Shown here in pieces: positions 8,940 to 16,504 of a stretch of 64,000 bases of DNA. A model generated the notes under the pieces. That model saw nothing but the letters and a program-made list of their open reading frames with translations, made no database searches and was not told where the DNA came from. Source of the stretch: Mycobacterium sp. D16R12 (GTDB lineage: Bacteria > Actinomycetota > Actinomycetes > Mycobacteriales > Mycobacteriaceae); NCBI RefSeq assembly GCF_002013465.1, contig NZ_MAFC01000023.1, positions 62,001 to 126,000 on the forward strand. Reading direction: 5' to 3'. Both the position numbers and the translations under genes were made by a program. The first letter of the stretch is position 1. The number at the start of each line of letters is the position of its first letter.

Positions 8940-10004
8940 ATGACGGTGGGTAAGAACATCGTCATCTGCTTCGACGGCACGGGTAACCAGATCCGCGCCG
9001 CGGGGAACACGAACGTCGTGCGCGGGTATGACATGGTGATCCACGATCTGACCGACCGCCAGATCTCGTACTACGACCCCGGAGTCGGCACCGATCCGGC
9101 CGTTGGCACCTATGCCCCAGCAGGTCAATTCGTTGCCCGCATTCTGGGTTTCGCATTCGGAATTGGCTTGCGCGCCAAACTGGCTCAGGCCTACACATAT
9201 CTGATCGAGCGGTGGGAGCCCGGAGACCGCATCTTCATCTTCGGATTCAGCCGCGGTGCGTTTTGTGCGAGAGGCCTTGCCGGACTTCTCAACTCTGTCG
9301 GCATGCTGCGCCCCGGCTCGCAAAACCTCGTGCCCTATGCGGTGAGCCTGTACGCGCAGTCGTGCGCAACCTGGTCCCCTGAGCGCTGGGACCAGCTGCA
9401 TTCGTTCTCTCGAACCCTCGCTCGTCGCGAGGATGGCAAGTACTCCATCCCTATCGCATATCTGGGTCTGTGGGACACCGTCAGCGCGCCCGGAATCTTC
9501 AAGCGCAGCATGCAATGGCCATATGCACCAAGTGTTCCCAATGCGCAGGCTGGGCGGCATGCGGTAGCCATCGACGAGAAACGCCGACCCTACCGCGAGT
9601 ACCTCATTAAACCCCTGGGCGAGCAACGGCTCGTCAACGAAGCGTGGTTCGCCGGCATTCATTCCGACATCGGCGGCGATTACGCCGATGACGACAGGCT
9701 TTCCGATATCGCACTCAAGTGGGTGATCGAGGGCGCAGCCGAACATGGCTTGCTACTCAATACCGATAAATACCAATGGTATTGCTCTGTTGAACCCACC
9801 TACGCCATGGGTAAGATTCATCGGGTCAACTGGCTCTGGGCGCTGTTGATTTTCCGTCGCCGACGCATCCCCGACGGCGCCTGGATTCACGCCAGCGTCG
9901 CTGACCGCATGGCAGAAGACAAGGGCTACCGGCCACCGCTACCGGAGCACACCACTGTTGTCGATGCCCAATGGGCCACTCCGGCAACCGATATCAGGAT
10001 GTAG
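8940..10004 (+). CDS. DUF2235 alpha/beta hydrolase (Tle1-type phospholipase-like)
   Basis: A 354-residue DUF2235 protein. The opening KNIVICFDGTGNQ, the nucleophile elbow FGFSRGAFCARGLAGLL, the acid in YLGLWDTVSAPG and the histidine in EAWFAGIHSDIGGDY give a complete Ser-Asp-His set at the positions expected for the family. DUF2235 is the catalytic domain of type VI lipase effectors (Tle1); in actinobacteria it also occurs as stand-alone proteins. There is no signal peptide. It follows the PPE-like gene by 6 bp. Delivery as an ESX effector is inference; a housekeeping lipase is the alternative. Its 3' end overlaps the convergent lipoprotein gene by 11 bp. Confidence 0.85.
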   Translation: MTVGKNIVICFDGTGNQIRAAGNTNVVRGYDMVIHDLTDRQISYYDPGVGTDPAVGTYAPAGQFVARILGFAFGIGLRAKLAQAYTYLIERWEPGDRIFIFGFSRGAFCARGLAGLLNSVGMLRPGSQNLVPYAVSLYAQSCATWSPERWDQLHSFSRTLARREDGKYSIPIAYLGLWDTVSAPGIFKRSMQWPYAPSVPNAQAGRHAVAIDEKRRPYREYLIKPLGEQRLVNEAWFAGIHSDIGGDYADDDRLSDIALKWVIEGAAEHGLLLNTDKYQWYCSVEPTYAMGKIHRVNWLWALLIFRRRRIPDGAWIHASVADRMAEDKGYRPPLPEHTTVVDAQWATPATDIRM

Positions 10005-10638
10005 CCGGCGGACTGACCTGTAGCCCTGCCAGGATTGTTTCGCGAGCACTGTCGAAACCGCGCACGGTGTCATCCAAGGCCTGCACCGACACCCCAACGG
10101 TGAACACCTTGCTGCCATTCTTCACCACCACAATGGTGGTAGTGACCCGGTGAACAGGAATCTTTCCCAGCGCCATGTTGTAGGTCAACGTCTTCGACGG
10201 ATACCCGCAGATAGTGCTCGAAGCTTCGACAAGGTCTGTAATGCCGAACATCTCCAAGCCATCCTGCTCGGCGGCGAACGCGGCGTCCTCGGTGGACACC
10301 TTGCCGGTCAGATTGGCCATGGCGACCGTGGCGTTCGGGACAAACCCATTGGCGCGAAGGTCTGGGGCCGCCAAGTAGACACGCACCACGCCGCTCTCGA
10401 ACCGCTTAACGCGTTCCCAGCCCGAGGGCTGCGGAACCTCAACGCGCGGTTCAGAGTCGTCATCCAGCGGCATGTCCACAAGCGGCACCGTCACCGAGTT
10501 GCACTTGGGGTTGGTAAGCCGCTTACCTTCCTCGCCGGGAGTGGCTATCGCGTCACCGTTGACTACCGCCGTGCACCCCGATGCCAGCATCGTCGCAGCA
10601 CAAGCCACTACCAGCATCCACCGAGGTGCCCGAATCAT
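9994..10638 (-). CDS. LpqN/LpqT-family lipoprotein
   Basis: A 214-residue lipoprotein: the signal WMLVVACAATMLASGC places the lipid-anchored cysteine near residue 22. The mature domain has the LpqN/LpqT pattern: PSGWERVKRFESGVVRVYLA, then a strand-rich core, ASSTICGYPSKTLTYNM, and a final GVSVQALDDTVRGFDSARETILAGLQV. M. tuberculosis members of this family bind ESX- and lipid-export-related partners. The ATG at 10638 lies 6 nt after a reverse-strand TAGGCT box (10650 to 10645), so the message is probably leaderless. It is convergent with the DUF2235 gene. Confidence 0.8.
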   Translation of the reverse strand: MIRAPRWMLVVACAATMLASGCTAVVNGDAIATPGEEGKRLTNPKCNSVTVPLVDMPLDDDSEPRVEVPQPSGWERVKRFESGVVRVYLAAPDLRANGFVPNATVAMANLTGKVSTEDAAFAAEQDGLEMFGITDLVEASSTICGYPSKTLTYNMALGKIPVHRVTTTIVVVKNGSKVFTVGVSVQALDDTVRGFDSARETILAGLQVSPPATS

Positions 10639-10644
10639 TGGTTC

Positions 10645-10650
10645 AGCCTA
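10645..10650 (-). promoter_or_regulatory. Candidate -10 box of the LpqN-like gene
   Basis: TAGGCT on the reverse strand (10650 to 10645) ends 6 nt before the ATG at 10638, the leaderless geometry seen at many genes in this window. Confidence 0.4.
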
Positions 10651-10837
10651 GCTTTCATTTCTGCCACGAGTACGGAGTAAGCGATCTCAGTGAAGAACAA
10701 GATCTCCTGTCGAAATCACGCCATACTCTAGGTCGAACCTCATCGAGCGGTGCTCGCGTTTAATGAGCCGCCATAGGGCCACACACAAGAGAATCTCGAT
10801 GGTAACGAAACTGAAGCTTAATCGAGTCGGAAATTAC

Positions 10838-11473
10838 CTACCGCTGCATTTCAGTACACACGGTAAAGCGACGAACAGGGTGGGCATAGCCACCAGAGTC
10901 GCATTGGGCAGCGTTGACAGTGTCGATAAATATCTCGGTCGGCTTCTCTTTCTCTTTCGCTGTTGGGTCAGCACAATCCACGCGCTGAGCATCGTCGGGA
11001 GACAGTGCCAAACAATCTGAAGAAGCCCAGGCCAAGTCAAGACACGCAGTCCATTCGCCGTCAATGCCGTTCCGGTAGTACTTTCTATCCGAGTCGGCGA
11101 CGCATTCGGCAGGCCAACGAACTCGTTGGATCACGACATAGTTGTTGTCCCGGCTACCGCATCTGACCGTCTTTAGGCCGGCGTGTTCACGGGGGCCAGT
11201 GACGCTGACACAAGCGCCTACTGGAGCCTCCAACCCTCCCTCAGGAGCAGCGTCTGGAGTTGGCGGGAATTGTCCGGGCAATCGGCCAAGGCTACTCAAT
11301 TCGAGCCGATCGCCTTCGTTGGCGGTATCAGACGAGTTACTTGAGCTGCACGCCATAGCAATTATCCCGACAGCAGCGAATAGAGAAATATAAAGGGAAA
11401 AGCGTCGCAGATTCAGCAAATTTGAGCGCCCGCGCAAAGCCAATATTGATGCCTCAAACATCCCCATGCCCAT
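10838..11473 (-). CDS. Cys-rich lipoprotein, LppU-like
   Basis: A 211-residue protein with an N-terminal hydrophobic segment ending in a lipobox (GIIAMACSSS, cysteine near residue 42). A shorter signal would result from a downstream start; the annotated ATG at 11473 overlaps the upstream gene by 20 bp. The mature part contains regularly placed cysteines in GACVSVTG, KTVRCGSRDNNYVVIQRV, AECVADSD, ACLDLAWASSDCL and AAQCDSGGYAHPVRRFTVC. This Cys arrangement is reminiscent of mycobacterial LppU-type lipoproteins; function unknown. Last gene of the five-gene reverse-strand operon that begins at 14975. Base composition is visibly less GC-rich than the core genes. Confidence 0.65.
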   Translation of the reverse strand: MGMGMFEASILALRGRSNLLNLRRFSLYISLFAAVGIIAMACSSSNSSDTANEGDRLELSSLGRLPGQFPPTPDAAPEGGLEAPVGACVSVTGPREHAGLKTVRCGSRDNNYVVIQRVRWPAECVADSDRKYYRNGIDGEWTACLDLAWASSDCLALSPDDAQRVDCADPTAKEKEKPTEIFIDTVNAAQCDSGGYAHPVRRFTVCTEMQR

Positions 11474-11879
11474 CCGGGATAGAACTTTTCTCTAAACCTG
11501 CACTCCGCCAATAGAGAATACCAATTGTTATCAAATAAGATACCACAGCAACCGGAATAGAGGCCCACACCGTGCGCACCTCGAAGAGTTCAAAACAGAT
11601 ACTCTCGAAAATATTAGTAACAACAAGCGCTATCGCCAGTGTGATATATGCACGATTCTTTTCGCGCGGGAACGTGCGCCCAGCGTACCGATTACCGATG
11701 TAGGCGATGATCACAACCACGACCAACACCGATACCAGGGAAAACGCAATCCATAGCCACACAGGTATTGGCCCACCGTCGCCGAACCCCAGTGAGTAAC
11801 CCAACACATTGATCACCGTAAGACCGACCACGTATATCGGGAATGCAATCAGCAGTCGCCTCTTATCCATTGTCGACAA
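11454..11879 (-). CDS. Small four-helix membrane protein
   Basis: A 141-residue protein almost entirely of hydrophobic segments: about residues 7-29 (LIAFPIYVVGLTVINVLGY), 38-62, 78-96 and 105-127 are likely transmembrane helices, separated by short charged loops such as GNRYAGRTFPREKNR. I do not recognise a family. It lies between the Gln-rich exported protein and the Cys-rich lipoprotein in the same reverse-strand operon, 12 bp after the former. A role anchoring or assisting the neighbouring envelope proteins is possible but unsupported beyond context. Confidence 0.65.
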   Translation of the reverse strand: MSTMDKRRLLIAFPIYVVGLTVINVLGYSLGFGDGGPIPVWLWIAFSLVSVLVVVVIIAYIGNRYAGRTFPREKNRAYITLAIALVVTNIFESICFELFEVRTVWASIPVAVVSYLITIGILYWRSAGLEKSSIPDGHGDV

Positions 11880-11891
11880 CTCCAGTCTCTA

Positions 11892-12944
11892 CTAAAATGG
11901 CCACAAAAGATCCTTAATAAGTGTTAAATTACTATCGGGGATACTGATGCCAAAGTAGCACAATGCCGCAGCCTTAGCCGCTTTGATCAGGACTGATATC
12001 GGCAGGGAAGTTACAAAGCCACCCACGAAACCCATGATTGCACCCTCCCAGCAGCCAATCTCAGAGGTGATCACACATCCTGCGACTGCGGTTGTGAGTG
12101 CCTTACGAAAGGCCCCCATGAAAGCGCTCTTTACCATCGTGGGTCCGAGATTTTCTTTGAAGTGCTTTTCGAAACATAGGTCTTTTATGTCGTCATTTGA
12201 CATAGACCGTTGACCGTTTGGATTCGTACAACTGCATCCTGGGCCAGTCACCGGATCCTTCGGTGGTGCCAGGGCGCTGCCAGCCCCGACACCCATGTTG
12301 AACACAGGTTGGGCAACATCCATGATTTGCGCAGCCTGGTCACATTGTTGCTTCATATCCCGGAGCTGCTGGGTGCCGTCCTGTTGATTTTGCGGAGATT
12401 GAGTCTGCGTGGGAGCCTGGCTCTGCTGCTGCTCGCCCTGCTGCGGCTGTTGAGCCTGGTTCCCCTGCTGCGGCGCTTGGTAATTCGGATTGGTCTGTCC
12501 TGGGCCCTGGGTGTATGGAGTCGCAGTCTGGTAGTCAGGCTGCTGGTTTCCATGCTGGGGCTGCTGGCCCGGGTTACCTTGTTGCGCACCCTGCTGCCCG
12601 GCCTGCTGGGGCAGACCCTGCGCGCCCGTGTTGTAGATCGATATGCCGTTATTCTGATCAAGCGGTGGCTGGTTGATACCACCCTGGTAGTCAGGCTGCT
12701 GAGGCGGTAATCCCGGGGGCTGGAACTGACCACCATTCATCCCGCCCGGATCACCTGTTGGCCCCGGAGGACCCGTCGGTTCGGCTGTAGCGCCGGGGAT
12801 AACCAGCACACCGAATTCCCCGTTCGCGCCATGTGTACTTACTTGCCATGCGGCCACAGCTACCGCCAACACCGCTACGGCAGCCATCCGACGCCGCCAC
12901 CTCGCGGTCATCCACCTTCTTTTGTGGGCCTTCATCGCAGTCAT
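11892..12944 (-). CDS. Exported Pro/Gln-rich protein with hydrophobic C-terminal domain
   Basis: A 350-residue protein. The frame is open farther upstream, but the ATG at 12944 follows GAAGGGATC and gives a basic N-terminus plus hydrophobic segment (MAAVAVLAVAVAAW), i.e. a signal anchor. Residues about 60-205 are a Gln/Pro/Gly/Asn-rich disordered stretch (TNPNYQAPQQGNQAQQPQQ is typical). The C-terminal ~150 residues contain cysteines (GCSCTNPNGQ, DLCFEKHF, AGCVITSEIGCWEG) and two hydrophobic segments (IMGFVGGFVTSLPISVL). No family recognised. It shares an operon with the MspA-like porin and may work at the envelope. Confidence 0.6.
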   Translation of the reverse strand: MTAMKAHKRRWMTARWRRRMAAVAVLAVAVAAWQVSTHGANGEFGVLVIPGATAEPTGPPGPTGDPGGMNGGQFQPPGLPPQQPDYQGGINQPPLDQNNGISIYNTGAQGLPQQAGQQGAQQGNPGQQPQHGNQQPDYQTATPYTQGPGQTNPNYQAPQQGNQAQQPQQGEQQQSQAPTQTQSPQNQQDGTQQLRDMKQQCDQAAQIMDVAQPVFNMGVGAGSALAPPKDPVTGPGCSCTNPNGQRSMSNDDIKDLCFEKHFKENLGPTMVKSAFMGAFRKALTTAVAGCVITSEIGCWEGAIMGFVGGFVTSLPISVLIKAAKAAALCYFGISIPDSNLTLIKDLLWPF

Positions 12945-12972
12945 GACGATCCCTTCGCGGTCAAAATCGACA

Positions 12973-14250
12973 TCAGGCGCAATAACGGTTGTTGTTTGAG
13001 GGCAAGAACCTGGTGTTCGCACCTGGTCCGACCGGTTGGCATAGCCCGCCGCCTAACAAGTTCTCCTTGGACCACGCCGCATGTCCGTTCGCCACATTCA
13101 GGCACGCCTCATAGTCAGGGCCGGTCTGGCCGAACGTGGCGGTGCACTGCGCTGACATGTTCGCGAACGCCTGGTTCTTGCACACGTCTACTGACATCTG
13201 TGCCGGCGTGACGTCGAGGCACATTGCCTGCCGCTGGCACGAACTCCAGAAGTCAGCGGTCCGTCCGTCCTCGGACCGGAACTCGTTTGGACCAGATAGG
13301 CAGCGATCGGCGTGCCGCTGGGCATACAGCACCGGATCGACATTCCCCGGCCGGTGAGCGCCGCCTGGATCGACCACGTAATCGCCTGGTGCACCAATGA
13401 TTTGCGCGGCCTTCTTCGCCTCTGGCGGACCGCCGCCCTCGGGCAGCCCGTCCCAGTCACTGGTCAGCTGACCGCTGGCCGGGATCGACGAGGCCCGGTA
13501 GGACAACGTAATCGTGATCGGGAACGCGAAGATATCCGCGGGTCCAAGATCCAAAGCCAGGTTGGACTGCTGATACATGTAGTCGCCGTGGATCACCGGG
13601 TTCACCTGCACCGGATTGCCCTTGGCATCGCGTGCGACCGGCACCGACAACGTCGCGATGGTCGTGGCCGGCAGTCCTGGCGCGGCATCGGACTCGACCA
13701 GGACCACATTGGAGCCTTGGCGAACGTGGGTCCCCTCAGGAACCCGCAGACCGAAGGTGAAGTTCTCCGGCGTGAAGATGGTGCGCCGGATGATGTTCAC
13801 GTCAGCCCCACCCCCGGCGAACGGGGAAATCCGGTAATCGGTATCCCGAGAGGTGAAAGTCGCCGCGCCACCGTCGCCCCACTGCGCCGGCGTGAGCTCT
13901 CGCTCCTGAGGCAGATGCAGCACAACATCCTTACCGGCGATCGCGGTCGGCAGATGGGTGCCATCGGTGGGTGACGGCGAAATCGTGACGTTGGAGCGCT
14001 CGCGTCCCGCCGCCAACGGCCGACCAGTCCCCGGCCCGAGGCCCAACGGCGTATTCGTCTTCACCTGAGCCCCACCGATCGGGGCTATACGCGGCAGATC
14101 ATCGGGCTGAGCCACTGGATACGGAATCGGCTTCGGGGGCGGCGGCTGGATTGGATCGGCCAAAGCCCCTGGAGCAGAACCCATCACGATTGCAGAAACG
14201 AAAGCCAGCGCCGCCATCAGCGCGACACCACGAGTACGGATAGTCATCAC
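12973..14250 (-). CDS. Secreted protein with Cys-rich, phospholipase-A2-like C-terminal region
   Basis: A 425-residue secreted protein with a clean signal peptide (VALMAALAFVSAIVMGSAPGALA, cleavage near residue 31) and a Pro-rich mature N-terminus. Residues ~75-280 look beta-rich. At about 315-370 the pattern DRCLSGPNEF, ADFWSSCQRQAMCLD, CKNQAFANMSAQC resembles the core of prokaryotic secreted phospholipase A2 (DGCS, F-x-x-x-CxxHDxxY, F-xx-M-xx-C), but the catalytic His-Asp pair reads Gln-Ala. If the resemblance is real, the site is inactive or diverged. The start overlaps the MspA-like stop (14247-14250). The domain assignment is tentative. Confidence 0.6.
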   Translation of the reverse strand: MMTIRTRGVALMAALAFVSAIVMGSAPGALADPIQPPPPKPIPYPVAQPDDLPRIAPIGGAQVKTNTPLGLGPGTGRPLAAGRERSNVTISPSPTDGTHLPTAIAGKDVVLHLPQERELTPAQWGDGGAATFTSRDTDYRISPFAGGGADVNIIRRTIFTPENFTFGLRVPEGTHVRQGSNVVLVESDAAPGLPATTIATLSVPVARDAKGNPVQVNPVIHGDYMYQQSNLALDLGPADIFAFPITITLSYRASSIPASGQLTSDWDGLPEGGGPPEAKKAAQIIGAPGDYVVDPGGAHRPGNVDPVLYAQRHADRCLSGPNEFRSEDGRTADFWSSCQRQAMCLDVTPAQMSVDVCKNQAFANMSAQCTATFGQTGPDYEACLNVANGHAAWSKENLLGGGLCQPVGPGANTRFLPSNNNRYCA

Positions 14251-14975
14251 AGATCCTTGGGCTCGCCGTAGACGGTCTGGGTGTCGTTGCCGTTCTCGGT
14301 GCGGATCCGGAATGTCGCGAAGGACTGGATCTTCACCTGGCCGCCGCAGCCATCGGCCTCCACGTTCTGATTACGCACCTGCGAGACCGCGTGCATGTTG
14401 CGGAAGTTGATCCGATCCATCGGCAGCTGAGCCAAACCACCCGGCTTCAGCAGCACGCGCATGTACCCGCCGATGTGCTCCTGGGCGCCCAACGAACCGC
14501 CGCCGGACACACCACCGAAGCCACCACCGCCACCACCGCTCTGACTACCTTGTCCGTAGCCGCCGCCATAGCCCTGGCCAAAGACCTGCTGCGAGAGCGT
14601 CAAACCGAGGTCCCCGCCCAACTCCACACCCGACGAGGAGTCGGTGCGGCAACCCACGAAGTAACCCGTCTCCAACTGCGCATCTTGAATGACAGCGGAC
14701 CCCGAGCCCGTGATCGTCGCCTCGGCCCGGTAGGACACGCGCGCCTGCCAAGAGTTGCTCGCGCCCGCGATGTTGTCGATGTGATCGATGACCTCGTTGG
14801 TCAGCGTCAGGCCGACTGTCCAGCCGTCGTCCGTCACGAACTGCTGGTACTGGTCGGGCATCCCCTGCGGATCCGCGGCGGCGTCAGAAACGCTCACCAT
14901 AAGCCCCATCGCAGCGGCCACAGACGCTGCGATGGAAGTGAAACAGCTTCGACGTGCCAAAGTTGGCAACTTCAT
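14247..14975 (-). CDS. MspA-family porin-like protein with Gly-rich insertion
   Basis: A 242-residue protein starting at the ATG at 14975; the signal peptide (ARRSCFTSIAASVAAAMGLMVSV...) is followed by ADPQGMPDQYQQFVTDDGWTV. MspA-family landmarks are VGLTLTNEVIDHIDN, SWQARVSYRAEATITGSG, the strand LETGYFVGCRTDSSSG and the C-terminal FRIRTENGNDTQTVYGEP, which matches the TTYGEP ending of MspA. Unlike classical MspA it has a glycine-rich insert (GQGYGGGYGQGSQSGGGGG, about residues 135-155), where porins have the periplasmic-loop/stem region, and two cysteines. It heads a five-gene operon and overlaps the next gene by 4 nt. Whether it forms a pore is not shown. Confidence 0.8.
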   Translation of the reverse strand: MKLPTLARRSCFTSIAASVAAAMGLMVSVSDAAADPQGMPDQYQQFVTDDGWTVGLTLTNEVIDHIDNIAGASNSWQARVSYRAEATITGSGSAVIQDAQLETGYFVGCRTDSSSGVELGGDLGLTLSQQVFGQGYGGGYGQGSQSGGGGGGFGGVSGGGSLGAQEHIGGYMRVLLKPGGLAQLPMDRINFRNMHAVSQVRNQNVEADGCGGQVKIQSFATFRIRTENGNDTQTVYGEPKDL

Positions 14976-15561
14976 GAAACCGAACCCCTCCGTGTCCCGT
15001 CCTAACCCGATCGGGCCGGACCCCCGTGCACTCGCCTTTTGATAGGCAATGCCACTTAGCGCGTCTTCCTGCGAAAACACATCACATGGCAATGGTGGAG
15101 AATCTAAGGCCGAGACCTCCTCTTGTCAACACTGAGACTGTTTCGTCACAGTTTGCGCTTTCAAGATCGCGAACTTTGACGAGGTGACCGGTAATACGAG
15201 CAAAAAGATGTCAGCATCACTACCGGAAACCTTTCCGGAGCGACCGCAGCGAACACCCTGCGCACGGCTCGGCGAGCCACCAGAGGATTAGGTCATTCAG
15301 GCGGCCCGGATCTGCGGAAACATCGCGAGAGACAGGCTCCGCCGTGGCCCAAAGATGGACAGTCGCCCCTGCCCAAGGTTGCTGGAAGGCAACGCCGAGA
15401 CGTTTGCCTGCTAACCGGCACCGATGAGGATGCGGAGCGCCCCAGGCCCCACTGTCGGCAAGGCCAGCCGCATGCGCGGCGAGTTGCCCCAACCTATCGA
15501 ACGTGTGTTCTAATGGTTCTCACTGACCGCCCACGGCGCGACACTTCAGAAGGAGCCCACT
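14976..15561. other. Non-coding interval between divergent genes
   Basis: About 590 bp separating the MspA-like gene (leftward) from the gene at 15562 (rightward). It must hold the promoter of the five-gene envelope operon and that of the rightward gene, which has an AGAAGGAG ribosome site at 15548-15555. The 90-codon reverse frame at 15220-15492 has no family resemblance, ribosome site or convincing composition, and I do not call it. Nothing else recognisable. Confidence 0.5.
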
Positions 15562-15981
15562 GTGACGATGACTGTAGACACTTCACCAGTAGACGTATTG
15601 GACGCCGACCCAAGCCTTTCCGATGCACTGGTAAGCCCTGTTACGCCTACCTCGGAAGATTCCAGCGAGGAGAAGCCGCAGAAGGCGGCCCCCAAGAAGG
15701 CCACGGGCAAGAGAACCAAGACCCTCGAACTGACCCTCACTGTCACCGGTACCGCCGACGGGGAATGGCACGCCGAACTCAAACAGGGCAGCACCTACCT
15801 GGCCCGTAACCTCGCTGTCGCGGCGGCCGCCGTCTCCCGTGCCGCCAAGGAACTGCACGAGGATCTCTCCACCCCGATCGACGCCGTCATCGAGGAAGCG
15901 CGATCCCAGCAGGCCGCCAAGGTCGCCGCCCTGGAAGCCGAACTAGAAGCCGCACGCAAGGCCCTCGCCGACCTGGACTGA
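15562..15981 (+). CDS. Small Lys/Ala-rich protein with C-terminal coiled coil
   Basis: A 139-residue soluble protein. An acidic N-terminus is followed by a Lys/Ala-rich stretch (EEKPQKAAPKKATGKRTKT), a short beta-like region (LELTLTVTGTADGEWHAEL) and a helical C-terminus with heptad character (VAALEAELEAARKALADL). The GTG at 15562 is chosen for its AAGGAG ribosome site 7 nt upstream. It resembles the actinobacterial DUF6319 type of small basic proteins, but I am not certain. No signal peptide. It stands alone between two reverse-strand units. Confidence 0.6.
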   Translation: MTMTVDTSPVDVLDADPSLSDALVSPVTPTSEDSSEEKPQKAAPKKATGKRTKTLELTLTVTGTADGEWHAELKQGSTYLARNLAVAAAAVSRAAKELHEDLSTPIDAVIEEARSQQAAKVAALEAELEAARKALADLD

Positions 15982-16014
15982 CGGTGAACGAGACTCGCGG
16001 GACCATTGTCGTTG

Positions 16015-16449
16015 CTAGATAACGATGTTGATTTCGGTGGCGCCTTCGATCGGCCACTCAAGTCCCTCGCCTGGGATGTTGCTTGCCGTGAATATCCGAA
16101 CCTGGAACGGGCCACCATCCGGGAGCTGAACCTTGTGCATGTTGTCGTCAATATCCAATATCTCACCGACGGCCAGGATTTGGCTATCGAAAGTCAACTG
16201 GTCGTCGAATATCAGCTCGCCCAGGCCGTCATGATCTGACCCGCGTAGAACTCGTACCTGCACTCCCCGATTGGCCATGTCTGCCTCGTCTGCGGTCATG
16301 GTTAGGACGTAGACAGCGTGCTCGCTTGCGGTGAATGCTTCTTCTACGCCCCAGCCATCTGGAACTTCTTTTGTGCCAAGGTCTTCGATGCGTACTTGTC
16401 CATAGTCGGGGAACACGTTGACGTCCAGCAAGACCTCGTTTTGCGTCAT
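16015..16449 (-). CDS. Small acidic protein, candidate immunity protein
   Basis: A 144-residue acidic cytoplasmic protein (VEEAFTASEHAVYVLTMTADEAD, ELIFDDQLTFDSQILAVGEI) predicted to be mostly beta. No family recognised. It is encoded 55 bp downstream of, and on the same strand as, the large exported protein with a nuclease-like region at 16505-18724. Small acidic proteins directly after polymorphic toxins are typically their immunity partners; that assignment is inference from position, size and charge only. Confidence 0.6.
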   Translation of the reverse strand: MTQNEVLLDVNVFPDYGQVRIEDLGTKEVPDGWGVEEAFTASEHAVYVLTMTADEADMANRGVQVRVLRGSDHDGLGELIFDDQLTFDSQILAVGEILDIDDNMHKVQLPDGGPFQVRIFTASNIPGEGLEWPIEGATEINIVI

Positions 16450-16504
16450 GCGTGGCTGACCCTTCTATCTGCGGCCGGTTCGGTTACGTTTGGTGCGGTT
16501 GCCG

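Noticed and set aside
15220..15492. Possible 90-codon reverse gene in the interval before 15562
   Set aside because: No ribosome site, no recognisable family and composition not distinct from neighbouring non-coding DNA.
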